From Rhodococcus koreensis (GTDB lineage: Bacteria > Actinomycetota > Actinomycetes > Mycobacteriales > Mycobacteriaceae), in contig NZ_FNSV01000005.1 of the NCBI RefSeq assembly GCF_900105905.1, forward strand, positions 6,572,001 to 6,636,000: a stretch of 64,000 nucleotides of DNA, given 5' to 3'. Made by a program: the position numbers and the translations under genes. The notes beneath the pieces were generated by a model that was not told where the DNA came from, ran no database searches, and saw nothing but the letters and a program-made list of their open reading frames with translations. Below are positions 16,850 through 25,544 of this stretch, piece by piece. Position 1 is the stretch's first letter; each line of letters opens with the position of its first letter.

Positions 16850-18427
16850 TTGGTGACGGTCTACCTCGTTCCGGGGCAGAACGCCCCGCTGCCGTCGCGC
16901 GTACTGCGTTTCCGCGCGGTCGGCGCGACACCGGTCGATGTCTCGGCGTTGATCGTCGACGGCGATCTCCGCGCGCTGTCCTCGGACTATTTCGTGTTCT
17001 ACAACCAGCGGCGCGCCGCCGGCGTGGAACTCGACGCGGATGGAACGGTCCGGCTGCACATGGACGAGGTGGACGCCGCCGCGGCGGGCGTGCTCTGCGT
17101 GGTCAGTGTCGATCCGGCATCCCCGACCGGTCCGGCGACGCTGGCCCGCGAGGGCCTGTCGGCCACGCTCACCGATGAAAGCGGCCTTACCGTGGTCGTT
17201 TTCGACGTCCCTCTGGTCGGCTCCGAGGCTGCCGCGATCTGCCTGGAGATCTACCGCCGCGGCACCGACTGGAAGGTCCGTGCCGTCGGGCAGGGATACG
17301 ACGGCGGCCTCGCCGAACTCGTCACCAGGCACGGCGTCGACGTGGACGAACCCGCGAATGCTGTCGCCGAGGAGGTTCCGGCGACGGCCGGCCCGGCGGG
17401 CATCCCGCTCGACCCGGCCCACTCGTTCGAGAGAGCGTGGATGATCTTCGAGGACGCCGCCCGGTCGGCGGCCTCGTTCCGGTCCTCCCGCGACTACGCG
17501 CAGGCGCGGCTGGACGACGAACTGTCCGCGTCGGTGGCCGACCCGTCCACCCGCAACAGTCCGGCGGTCGCGCAGTCGCAGGCCAGGGCGCAGGAGCGGT
17601 CCGACGCCCTCGTCGCCGAGGCACAACGCAAATTCGACGGCGAGACTTCGCAACTGGCCGAGGAACTCCGCGTCATCGACCCGCTGCTGCCGCGGTCGCT
17701 GGCGACGTTCGAATCCGCCGCGTGGACGAACCCAGTCACGAGCAGCGCCGTGCCGGACGGCCTGAGGCTCGGTGAGTTGTCCGCACCCGACCTCGGCGAA
17801 CTGCGGGTTCCGTTCTGCGTCCACTACCCGCTGGGGCGTCCTCTGTGGATCGTCGGCGAACCGGCCGAGGCCGCACCGGTGGTCGCGGCGCTGGCCGCGC
17901 GCATGCTGGTGGCATCGCCCGCGGCGGCGGGGCGGCTGGAGGTCGTCGACCTCAGCGGCTCGCTGCGCACGTTCACCGACCCCCTCGGGGCGCTCCTGGC
18001 CTCGCCCGTCGTGTCCGCGGCCTCCGACATCACCGCCCGGCTCACCGCGCTGTCCGAGAGTGTCGACCTCGCAGAGATGGCGGCCCGCAGCGGAATCCGG
18101 GGCACCCTGCCGGAACCGCGGCTGGTGATCCTCGGCGACTTCCCGCACGGGTACGGCGCCGAGGACGCCGCCCGCATCGTGCACCTCGCCGACCACGGTC
18201 CCGCGGTCGGAACGTCGCTGATCATCGTCGGTGACAGCGCCGGCGCCGCTTCGGATCCGGGAGTCGCGGTGCTCGAACGCATCGCCCAGCAGGTTCCGAC
18301 GTCGGGGGTCCTCACCGTCTCCGACCCGTGGACCGGCAACGACTGGATCCTGACCCCCGACCGGCTCCCGGACCACCCCCTCCACCGGGCGTCGGTGCTG
18401 GATTCGCTGACCGGCCACGAAAGGTGA
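16850..18427 (+). CDS. TerD domain fused to degenerate FtsK/HerA-like ATPase domain
   Basis: 525 residues from a TTG or GTG at about 16850 (MVTVYLVPGQ). N-terminal TerD-like domain (1-165) without calcium motifs, then a helical Ala/Gln/Arg region (about 190-290). A C-terminal alpha/beta domain follows with VPFCVHYPLGRPLWIVGEP and PRLVILGDFPHG (D430) and AARIVHLADHGPAVGTSLIIVGD. These resemble the nucleotide-binding core of FtsK-like pumps. The expected P-loop Lys-Ser/Thr is absent (residues 336-344 read GEPAEAAPV), so ATP hydrolysis is unlikely. Lies 6 nt after the tandem TerD gene. Confidence 0.75.
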   Translation: MVTVYLVPGQNAPLPSRVLRFRAVGATPVDVSALIVDGDLRALSSDYFVFYNQRRAAGVELDADGTVRLHMDEVDAAAAGVLCVVSVDPASPTGPATLAREGLSATLTDESGLTVVVFDVPLVGSEAAAICLEIYRRGTDWKVRAVGQGYDGGLAELVTRHGVDVDEPANAVAEEVPATAGPAGIPLDPAHSFERAWMIFEDAARSAASFRSSRDYAQARLDDELSASVADPSTRNSPAVAQSQARAQERSDALVAEAQRKFDGETSQLAEELRVIDPLLPRSLATFESAAWTNPVTSSAVPDGLRLGELSAPDLGELRVPFCVHYPLGRPLWIVGEPAEAAPVVAALAARMLVASPAAAGRLEVVDLSGSLRTFTDPLGALLASPVVSAASDITARLTALSESVDLAEMAARSGIRGTLPEPRLVILGDFPHGYGAEDAARIVHLADHGPAVGTSLIIVGDSAGAASDPGVAVLERIAQQVPTSGVLTVSDPWTGNDWILTPDRLPDHPLHRASVLDSLTGHER

Positions 18428-18434
18428 GTGCACC

Positions 18435-19682
18435 GTGACACGTCTTGCGCGCGGCGAGAACGTCGAGATCGTCTGTTCGCCGACGAGTGTCGCGGTCGCC
18501 GGTGCCCGCCGAGGCGAGGTCGACCTGATGGTCTTCCAACTCGGCGCGAACGGACGGGTGCGGTCCGACGGGGATTTCGTCTTCTTCAACAACCCCAGTT
18601 CACCCGAGGGGGCCGTGCGGTTGGCAGCGGCAGACGGCGTCGACCTCGATCTCGCGGCGGTGCCCGCCGACATCGACAAGCTCAGTATCGCCGTCGCCCT
18701 CGACGACTCGGTGCCCGGCAGTCTCGCCGATCGCGTCGGGTTGGGCGTTGTGATCGAGAACTCCGGAGTGTCGCTGGGGGCGGACGCGTCCGGGCTGAGC
18801 ACCGAGCGCGCCGCCGTACTCGTCGAGGTGTATCGGCGTGGTTCCGGATGGAAGGTGCGCAACGTCTCGGCCGGGTGGGACGGCGGGCTCGCTGTCCTCG
18901 TCACCGAGCACGGCGTCGACGTGACGGATTCCGACTCCGCCGACGATGTTGCCGTGCGAACGGTGCCGGACGAGCTGGGTCTGACGTTCGAGAAGCGGCA
19001 GAAGCTCGACATGCGCAAGCGTGAAGTCGCGAAGGTGTTGCTGCACAAGGGTGCAGGTGAGACGCGCGCCCGGGTCGTTCTGGTGATCGACAAGACGGGC
19101 AGCATGCGGCGTCAGTATTCGACCCGGGCGATCAACCGGGTGGTCGAGCGGATGGTGCCGGTGGCCACGCAGATCGACGACGACGGTCGCCTCGAACCGT
19201 ATCTCTACGCCAAGAACTTCGCGCGCCTGCCCGACATCGCCGTCCACGAGGTCGACAGTTGGTGCGACACGTTCCTGCATCTCGGCGGCGTCCACGGCGG
19301 AATCGACTACAAGGCGATCGGCGGCTACAACGACGAACTGCCGATCATGACCGACATCGTCTCCAGTCTGCCGCCGCGGGGCGGGACCCCCACCCTCGTG
19401 CTGTTCTTCACCGACGGCGGATTCCAGCAGCGCGCCAAGATCAGCGAACTCATGCGCCGGGCGTCGAGTCTGCCCGCGTTCTGGCAGTTCGTCGGAATCG
19501 GCCGCGCCGACTACGGACTGCTCGAGAAACTCGACACCCTCGACGGGCGGACCCTCGACAACGCCGGGTTTTTCGCCGTCGACGACCTCGACAGGATCGA
19601 CGACGCCGAACTGTACCGCCGCCTGCTCAGCGAGTTCCCCGACTGGCTGCGCGCCGCGAAGTCGGCGGGTGTAGTCGGGTGA
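18435..19682 (+). CDS. TerD-like domain plus von Willebrand A domain (TerF-like)
   Basis: 415 residues. N-terminal TerD-like domain (about 1-165; DGDFVFFNN, YRRGSGWKVRNVSAGWDGG) lacks the calcium motifs. The C-terminal vWA domain has a MIDAS start DKTGS (D219, T221, S223), consistent with divalent metal binding and protein contact. It continues with a later TLVLFFTDGGF strand. TerF-type proteins combine these same two domains. GTG start 7 nt after the FtsK-like fusion gene; it closes the operon and converges on the AarF kinase gene with 14 bp between stops. Confidence 0.92.
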   Translation: MTRLARGENVEIVCSPTSVAVAGARRGEVDLMVFQLGANGRVRSDGDFVFFNNPSSPEGAVRLAAADGVDLDLAAVPADIDKLSIAVALDDSVPGSLADRVGLGVVIENSGVSLGADASGLSTERAAVLVEVYRRGSGWKVRNVSAGWDGGLAVLVTEHGVDVTDSDSADDVAVRTVPDELGLTFEKRQKLDMRKREVAKVLLHKGAGETRARVVLVIDKTGSMRRQYSTRAINRVVERMVPVATQIDDDGRLEPYLYAKNFARLPDIAVHEVDSWCDTFLHLGGVHGGIDYKAIGGYNDELPIMTDIVSSLPPRGGTPTLVLFFTDGGFQQRAKISELMRRASSLPAFWQFVGIGRADYGLLEKLDTLDGRTLDNAGFFAVDDLDRIDDAELYRRLLSEFPDWLRAAKSAGVVG

Positions 19683-19696
19683 CGCAACGACACGAG

Positions 19697-21103
19697 TCAC
19701 TCGTCGGGTAGTTCCACTCCGAGTTCGCGGGCCTTCGCGGCGACGGCGTCCGGGAAGACGTTGCGGAACAGGAACAAGTCCTGTCCGATAACCCAGCCGG
19801 GCGCGAGTTCGGTGGCGTAGCGCTCGAAGTAGCCGAGTTGCTTCCCGAACAGGACGAGTTCCTCCGGGCTGGCGACGTCCCATTTCTTGCCGATGCCGAT
19901 CAGCGCCATGATGAGTTCGCTGAGCCGCAGCTCGCCGAGGTCCCGGCCCAGCAGGGGGGCGAGGGCGGCGGCCACCTGGAGGCCGATCTCGTCGTCGGTG
20001 GCGTCGTTGTCCTGCGCGTAGCCGAGGCTGCGGATTCCGCGGGCCATCCGGGAGAAGTCGCCGTCGATCAGGGTCGCGTAGAACATGTCGCGCAGGATCT
20101 GCCGCCACGATTCGGGTAGCTCACCGACGATGCCGAAGTCGAGCATCGCGATGCGCCCGTCGTCGAGGACCCACAGGTTCCCGGCGTGCACGTCGCCGTG
20201 GAACGGGCCGTGCAGGATGACCGACTCGATCCACACCTTGACACCGCGGCGGATCAGCATGCGGGTGTCCATGTGGACGAGGTCGGGGAACCGGTCGAGC
20301 GGCAGCCCGTACATGCGTTCCATGCAGATGACGTGGGGACCGCAGTAGTCCCAGTACACCTCCGGGGTGGTGACGCCCTTGTTTTCGCCGAAGGCCCCGA
20401 TGTTCGTCCTGAACCGGGCCTGCCGGTCGGCTTCCACCGCGCTGTTGAGTTCGGTCATCGTGGCCGCGTGGAGATCGCGGATGATGGCGGTGGCGTTGGC
20501 GATGCGGAAGAACTCGAAGAGTTTCTCGAGGATCCGCGCACCCCAGTACGCGGTGCGCAGGTCCACCACCATGCGACGGAAGATGTCGGGGCGCTGCACC
20601 TTGATGACGGCTTCCCGGCCGTCGGGGAGCACGCAGCCGTGCACCTGTGCGACGGAGGCGGCGGCGAGGGGGACGTCGTCGAACGACGCGAACAGCGCGT
20701 CGACGGGATGTCCCAGGTCTGCCTCGATCACCCGGCGGGCTTCCTGCGCGGACACCGGCGGCACGTCGTCGAGACATCGCAGGCAGGCGTTGGCCAGCGG
20801 GGCGGGGAACACGCCGGAGGACGACGCCATCAGCTGCCCGACCTTGACGAACGTCGGGCCGAGCACCTCGAATCCGTTGACCAGGCCTTCCGACGCCGCG
20901 TCCGCGAGGGTGCGGCCGCGACGCCGGACGGGCCAGGTGACGAGCGCGAGCAGTGTGTAGGCGACGACGACCACGCCGATGACCAGCGCCCGCCACAACT
21001 CCGCCGCGCGGAACCGGTCGAGAGTCGCCGAATGCACGGTCAGGGCTGCAGGTGGCGGCCCCGAAGCGTATGGGCCGACCGGACGTGGCGTTGGCTCGTG
21101 CAC
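19697..21103 (-). CDS. AarF/ABC1/UbiB-family atypical kinase
   Basis: 468 residues. An N-terminal membrane helix (ALVIGVVVVAYTLLALV, about 40-56) is followed by the family's KxGQ-type motif (GPTFVKVGQLMASSSGVFP), which covers the active site. Kinase-like core has VIKVQRP and HGDVHAGNLWVLDDGRIAMLDFG, giving the catalytic Asp/Asn and metal-binding DFG. UbiB-like proteins are membrane-bound ATPases linked to quinone or lipid metabolism. No quinone genes are nearby. Single gene; its promoter lies in 21104-21220. Confidence 0.92.
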   Translation of the reverse strand: MHEPTPRPVGPYASGPPPAALTVHSATLDRFRAAELWRALVIGVVVVAYTLLALVTWPVRRRGRTLADAASEGLVNGFEVLGPTFVKVGQLMASSSGVFPAPLANACLRCLDDVPPVSAQEARRVIEADLGHPVDALFASFDDVPLAAASVAQVHGCVLPDGREAVIKVQRPDIFRRMVVDLRTAYWGARILEKLFEFFRIANATAIIRDLHAATMTELNSAVEADRQARFRTNIGAFGENKGVTTPEVYWDYCGPHVICMERMYGLPLDRFPDLVHMDTRMLIRRGVKVWIESVILHGPFHGDVHAGNLWVLDDGRIAMLDFGIVGELPESWRQILRDMFYATLIDGDFSRMARGIRSLGYAQDNDATDDEIGLQVAAALAPLLGRDLGELRLSELIMALIGIGKKWDVASPEELVLFGKQLGYFERYATELAPGWVIGQDLFLFRNVFPDAVAAKARELGVELPDE

Positions 21104-21220
21104 AGTTCCTACCTTGCGTTCAGTCCTGCCTGCCGTTCAGAAGGGGACCATACCCCGACCGTTTCGGCGAACGCTTTTCAGTATGCGGTACCCGCCATCA
21201 CACTATTTCGTTAGCAGAAC

Positions 21221-22075
21221 TCAGAGTCCCAGCGCGCCCGCGAGTTCCCGCAGCGCAGGGATGGGATCGTCACCGGCGGGCAGCACCTGGATCGCGACGT
21301 GATCGGCGCCCGCGTCCAGATGTTCGCGGAGGCGGCCGGCGATATAGGGGGCGTCGCCGTGGGCGGCGAGGGCGTCGATCAGCTCGTCGCTGCCGCCGTT
21401 CGCGATCTGCTCGTCGGTGTACCCGAGCCGCTTCAGGTTGTTGACGTAATTGCGCAGGTGCAGGTACGGATTCTCGACCGCCGCACGTCCGACAGGGCGC
21501 GCCCGTTCCGAATCGGTGTCCAGCACGACCTTCTGCTCCGGTGCGATCACCGGACCGGGACCGAGCAGCTCACGCGCTTCCCGGGTGTGCTGCGGAGTGG
21601 TCAGGTACGGGTGGGCGCCTGCGGCGCGGGCCGCCGACAGTTCGAGCACCTTCGGGCCGAGCGCGGCGAGCACGCGTCGCCCCGCCGGGACCCCGGCGGC
21701 GTCCAGGACGTCGAGATACTCCACGAGCGCGGCGTACGGCTTGCTGTAGTTCAGGCCGGGTTGTTCGGGATGGCCGACGCCGATGCCGAGGAGGAAGCGC
21801 CCCGGATGACGGGCCTCGAGCCGGTGGAAGGAGGTCGCGATCTCGTCGGCGGGTGCGGTCCAGATGTTCACGATGCCGGTCGCGACGGTGATGGTGGACG
21901 TCGCGTCGAGCAGGCGTTCGGCGACGTCGAGGTCGGCCGGCGGCGAGCCGCCGATCCAGATCGCGCCGTAACCTGCCGATTCGATCGCGACACCCACTTC
22001 GGGTGCCAATCCGCCGGCGTGACGCCAGACGCCGAACTGTCCGAGCTGCGGGGTTTCTCCTGAGGTATCCGTCAT
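21221..22075 (-). CDS. LLM-class F420-dependent oxidoreductase
   Basis: 284 residues, luciferase-like TIM barrel. Actinobacterial LLM features include YGAIWIGGSPPADLDVAERLL, RFLLGIGVGHPEQ and a C-terminal GADHVAIQVLP. The ATG at 22075 is preferred, because the upstream open frame is Arg/Pro-rich and unlike protein. F420 is the expected cofactor in this subgroup; the substrate is unknown. No co-oriented partner gene is adjacent. Confidence 0.85.
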   Translation of the reverse strand: MTDTSGETPQLGQFGVWRHAGGLAPEVGVAIESAGYGAIWIGGSPPADLDVAERLLDATSTITVATGIVNIWTAPADEIATSFHRLEARHPGRFLLGIGVGHPEQPGLNYSKPYAALVEYLDVLDAAGVPAGRRVLAALGPKVLELSAARAAGAHPYLTTPQHTREARELLGPGPVIAPEQKVVLDTDSERARPVGRAAVENPYLHLRNYVNNLKRLGYTDEQIANGGSDELIDALAAHGDAPYIAGRLREHLDAGADHVAIQVLPAGDDPIPALRELAGALGL

Positions 22076-22312
22076 GTGGCGTGCAACCTTCGCTCGCGGA
22101 CATTCATTCCGGCATCTCAGATCTGGTGGAGCCACGACCGGAACAGCAGCGCGCTCGGCGCGAACAGGGCACGGCGAACGGAGTCGGTGGTGAACGGGTT
22201 CACCGTGGTCGAGTAGGTCTGGTCGGCAGACGTGGCTCGACGGTATCGGCCGACTCCGCGGCCGCACATCATCCTGCAGAACGATATTCGCCGCCGCAGG
22301 CGGTGAGGTCGA

Positions 22313-22633
22313 TCAGCTGCCGGGCGCCCGGTATTGGGCGTCGCGGCGCACCGCGTCGTCCACCTGCTCCGGTGTCAACAGCACCACCGATTCCGACCGT
22401 GCCGCCCCGGAGGCGGTGGTGCGGATGCCGAGCGCGGCGGCGGCCACGTCGTCGGGCACGTCACCGATCACGAACAGATCCCGGCCACCCAGTGCGAAGT
22501 AGCAGGATTCGACTGTGCCCCCGACGCTTTCGACCATCTGGGTGATCGCGTCGCGTCGTGCGGTGCCGCCTTCGGTGAGCAGTCCTTTCGCGCCTTCGGG
22601 TGAGTACGTGACCTGCCAGAGGTATCTCGGCAT
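22313..22633 (-). CDS. GYD domain protein
   Basis: 106 residues with a ferredoxin-like alpha/beta dimer fold typical of GYD proteins: YLWQVTYSPEGAKGLLTEGG, helix TARRDAITQMVESVGG, then FALGGRDLFVIGDVPDD. Small cytosolic family of unknown function. A ribosome site (GGAGGCACCG) is present before the ATG. Divergent from the DUF72 gene. Confidence 0.85.
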   Translation of the reverse strand: MPRYLWQVTYSPEGAKGLLTEGGTARRDAITQMVESVGGTVESCYFALGGRDLFVIGDVPDDVAAAALGIRTTASGAARSESVVLLTPEQVDDAVRRDAQYRAPGS

Positions 22634-22716
22634 CGGTGCCTCCTCGATTGTGGGGTCTTCTCATGGTTCTCCCGGGACGGGCCACATGCAATAGGTTCCG
22701 GCGCTAGGGTCGGGAG

Positions 22717-23532
22717 ATGGCGCAGGCCCGCGTAGGTATTTCCGGCTGGACGTATCCCGGGTGGCGCGGCGACTTCTACCCGGAAGGCCTCGCGCATCGC
22801 AGGGAGTTGGCCTACGCCGCGGGGCGTTTGACGTCCATCGAGATCAACGGTTCCTTCTATGCGTTGCAACGGCCGACGAGTTATGCGAAATGGCGTGACG
22901 AGACGCCGGACGATTTCGTGTTCGCCGTCAAGGGCGGGCGCTACATCACGCACATGAAGCGGCTGGTCGGTGTCGAGGCGGCACTGGCGAACTTCCTCGC
23001 CTCAGGGGTGCTCGCGCTGGGCCCCAAGCTCGGACCGCTGCTGTGGCAACTGCCCCCGACGCTCGCGTTCGACGCGGCGAGCCTCGCAGCGTTCCTGGAC
23101 CAGTTGCCGCGGACGACTGCGGAGGCCGCGACAGTCGCCGCGCGGCACGACGACAAACTCGCCGAAGACCGGACGTGGACCGAAACCGACGCCGACCGCC
23201 CCGTCCGTCATGCGCTCGAGGTTCGCCACCACAGCTTCGAGGCGGAGGAGGCGAAGGAGTTGCTTCGCGCGCACGACGTCGCGTTCGTCGTCGCCGACAC
23301 GGCGGGCCGGTACCCGTTCGTGGAGGCGGTCACGAGTGATTTCGTCTACCTGCGGTTGCACGGTGACAAGGAACTGTATGCGAGCGGATACACCGACGAG
23401 GCCCTCGACGAGTGGGCGCGGAAGATCGAGCGGTGGCGCGGGCAGGGGCTCGACTGTTTCGCCTACTTCGACAACGACATGAAGGGGTACGCCCCGTTCG
23501 ACGCGCTCCGGCTGATCGAGCGGCTGCGCTGA
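22717..23532 (+). CDS. DUF72 (YecE-like) protein
   Basis: 271 residues. Opens with GISGWTYPGWRGDFYPEGL and EINGSFYALQRPTSYAKW, then FAVKGGRYITH and a late FAYFDNDMKGYAPFDALRL, all hallmarks of the DUF72 TIM-barrel family. Function is not established for the family. Likely monocistronic or paired with the next small gene 62 nt downstream. Confidence 0.92.
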   Translation: MAQARVGISGWTYPGWRGDFYPEGLAHRRELAYAAGRLTSIEINGSFYALQRPTSYAKWRDETPDDFVFAVKGGRYITHMKRLVGVEAALANFLASGVLALGPKLGPLLWQLPPTLAFDAASLAAFLDQLPRTTAEAATVAARHDDKLAEDRTWTETDADRPVRHALEVRHHSFEAEEAKELLRAHDVAFVVADTAGRYPFVEAVTSDFVYLRLHGDKELYASGYTDEALDEWARKIERWRGQGLDCFAYFDNDMKGYAPFDALRLIERLR

Positions 23533-23594
23533 CTGTCGGTGCCTCGTGGCACAGTGAGTGCCTGATCGACGGATACGAGAAGAGGATCTACCGG

Positions 23595-24068
23595 ATGTGG
23601 CCCACTCACTGGCCCGCTGTCGCGCGTGACATCGCCGAAGCGCTGGATGCCGCCATCGTCGCGGCGCGTGCGTCGGATGCAGCGGCGCTGACCGAGGCGA
23701 CGGAGGAATTGGCGGCCCTGCCTGCGGAGCAGGTCGGTGCGGTGCTGGCGGGGGTGATCCGGGAACTCCTCGAGACGTTGCACCCGGACGGTCTGACGGG
23801 GGAGGACGTGCAGGACGTGCTCACCCGCTGCGCGCGGGCGGCGGCACTCTGGTTTCCGGCCGTCGACGTCGACTCGCTGGTCACGGTGCTGACCGGCGCC
23901 CTCGGTGTGGCCGATGTCGAGGAGAACCCGCGCAGACCGGAGCGTGCGGTGGAGGCCGCGATCCTGGTGATCGCCGATCTGCTGAGTGCGGCGGAGGTGC
24001 CCGCCGACGGTTACGTGCGCCGGGCGCTCGACGAGATCGCGCGCGCCGAGACCGTGGAGATGCCCTGA
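23595..24068 (+). CDS. Hypothetical helical protein
   Basis: 157 residues from ATG 23595 (MWPTHWPAVARDIAEAL). Almost all helix, rich in Ala, Glu, Leu and Val, without membrane segment or metal motif. The frame is open further upstream but reads into the end of the DUF72 gene. I do not recognise a family. It converges with the ArsR gene, 4 bp between stops. Confidence 0.65.
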   Translation: MWPTHWPAVARDIAEALDAAIVAARASDAAALTEATEELAALPAEQVGAVLAGVIRELLETLHPDGLTGEDVQDVLTRCARAAALWFPAVDVDSLVTVLTGALGVADVEENPRRPERAVEAAILVIADLLSAAEVPADGYVRRALDEIARAETVEMP

Positions 24069-24072
24069 GGCG

Positions 24073-24390
24073 TCAGAGTTCGGTGCGGATGTGGTCGGCG
24101 AGCCGACTGATCCGGTCCTCGTTGCGGCGATAGTGGGTCCACTGGCCGATCCGATGGCTGGTGACCAGGCCGGCGCTCTGTAGGGCGGCCATGTACTGCG
24201 ACGCCGTCGACTGGGAGACCTCGGCCCGTGCCTGAATGTGCTTCAGGCACACGCCCACCTCTTCCGCGGGTTCGAGTTGCGGGGGAAAGCTGTCCGGGTC
24301 CTTCAACCACTGCAGGATGCGCACGCGGGTCGGGTTCGACAGCGCTTTGAAGACGAGGGCGAGGTCGTCGGGGTCCGGAAGTTCGCTCAC
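24073..24390 (-). CDS. ArsR-family transcriptional regulator
   Basis: 105 residues from GTG 24390 (VSELPDPDDLALVFKAL). The winged helix contains ALSNPTRVRILQWL and VSQSTASQYMAALQSAGLV, the ArsR DNA-recognition region. No clear Cys metal site (only one Cys, in VCLKHIQ), so it is probably not an As/Cd sensor. An ATG at 24453 would extend the protein, but that stretch overlaps the operator repeats and is unlikely to be coding. Divergent from a PRISE reductase that it probably represses through 24408-24465. Confidence 0.88.
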   Translation of the reverse strand: MSELPDPDDLALVFKALSNPTRVRILQWLKDPDSFPPQLEPAEEVGVCLKHIQARAEVSQSTASQYMAALQSAGLVTSHRIGQWTHYRRNEDRISRLADHIRTEL

Positions 24391-24407
24391 GGGAACCAGC
24401 GTACCGC

Positions 24408-24465
24408 TATATCGCGATTTTCCGATATATGTGCTTGACTCCATATATCGCAACTTCGCGATATA
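24408..24465. promoter_or_regulatory. Twin ArsR operators
   Basis: Two identical inverted repeats TATATCG-8 nt-CGATATA lie at 24408-24429 and 24444-24465, centres 36 bp apart, in the divergent promoter between arsR and the reductase gene. Their AT-rich sequence stands out in this GC-rich DNA. Confidence 0.75.
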
Positions 24466-24482
24466 CCGATAGGAGTCGAGTG

Positions 24483-25538
24483 ATGTCGAAGCGCAGAGTG
24501 GCAGTGGTCGTCGGTGCGCGCGGGGTGATCGGCGGCAATCTGATCGAGCACCTCGAGGCGACCGGAGACTGGGAGATCGTCGGACTGTCGCGCCGAGGCG
24601 GACCCGACACCGACCGGGTGCGGCACATCGCGGTCGATCTGCTCGACGAGCGTGACGCCGCCGAGAAGCTGGCCGAACTCCGCGACGCGACCCACATCTT
24701 CTACGCCGCCTACCAGGACCGTTCGTCGTGGGCTGAGCTCGTCGCGCCCAACGTCGCGATGCTCGTCAACACGGTGAACGCGCTCGAACCCGTGGCCGCC
24801 GGGCTCGAGCACATCAGTCTGATGCAGGGCTACAAGGTCTACGGCGCCCACCTCGGACCGTTCAAGACGCCGGCACGGGAGAGCGATCCGCCGCACATGC
24901 CGCCCGAGTTCAACGTCGATCAGCAGCAGTTCCTCGAGGACCGTCAGCGCGGCAAGAGCTGGACGTGGTCCGCGATCCGACCCTCGGTCGTGTGCGGATT
25001 CGCGCTCGGGAACCCGATGAACCTCGCGCTCGTGATCGCCGTCTACGCCACGATGTCGAAGGAACTCGGAGTGCCGCTGCGCTTTCCGGGCAGGCCCGGC
25101 GCGTACACGAGTCTGATCGAGATGACCGATGCCGGACTGCTGGCAGAGGCGACCGTCTGGGCCGCGACCACGCCCGAGTGCGCGAATCAGGCTTTCAACA
25201 TCAACAATGGCGATCTGTTCCGCTGGGACGAGATGCTGCCGAAGATCGCCGACTTCTTCGAACTGGACGTCGCGCCGCCGCTGCCGATGTCGATGGACGT
25301 CGTCATGGCCGACAAGGAACGGGTGTGGAACGACCTGGTCGCGAAGCACGGACTGGCGCCGACGCCGTACTCGGACGTGTCGTCGTGGGCGTTCGGCGAC
25401 TTCGTCTTCGGCTGGGACTACGACGTCATCGCGGACGGGTCGAAGGCGCGCAGGTTCGGTTTCCACCGTCACGTCGAGACCGAGCAGATGTTCCTCGACA
25501 TCTTCCGCGACCTGCGGGCGCGGAAGATCGTTCCCTGA
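24483..25538 (+). CDS. PRISE-type SDR enone reductase (progesterone 5-beta-reductase/iridoid-synthase-like)
   Basis: 351 residues from ATG 24483 with AGGAG upstream. Nucleotide-binding VVVGARGVIGGNLIEHL at the N-terminus. PRISE signatures follow: MQGYKVYGAHLGPFKTP with the catalytic Lys, RPSVVCGFALGNPMN with YATMSKE, and NINNGDLFRW. Family enzymes use NADPH to reduce activated C=C bonds of enones. Expression is probably controlled by the ArsR protein encoded divergently. Natural substrate unknown; detoxification of reactive carbonyls is one possibility. Confidence 0.88.
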   Translation: MSKRRVAVVVGARGVIGGNLIEHLEATGDWEIVGLSRRGGPDTDRVRHIAVDLLDERDAAEKLAELRDATHIFYAAYQDRSSWAELVAPNVAMLVNTVNALEPVAAGLEHISLMQGYKVYGAHLGPFKTPARESDPPHMPPEFNVDQQQFLEDRQRGKSWTWSAIRPSVVCGFALGNPMNLALVIAVYATMSKELGVPLRFPGRPGAYTSLIEMTDAGLLAEATVWAATTPECANQAFNINNGDLFRWDEMLPKIADFFELDVAPPLPMSMDVVMADKERVWNDLVAKHGLAPTPYSDVSSWAFGDFVFGWDYDVIADGSKARRFGFHRHVETEQMFLDIFRDLRARKIVP

Positions 25539-25544
25539 CACGGA

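Noticed and set aside
15614..19105. Very long minus-strand open frame opposite the TerD genes
   Set aside because: Its translation is Arg/Gly/Asp-rich with no domain, and it is antisense to four well-supported genes; typical high-GC shadow.
22076..22312. Possible degraded gene between LLM enzyme and GYD gene
   Set aside because: No frame shows recognisable protein similarity; treated as non-coding.
24391..24453. Longer ArsR start at ATG 24453
   Set aside because: The extension translates the operator palindromes and carries no conserved sequence.
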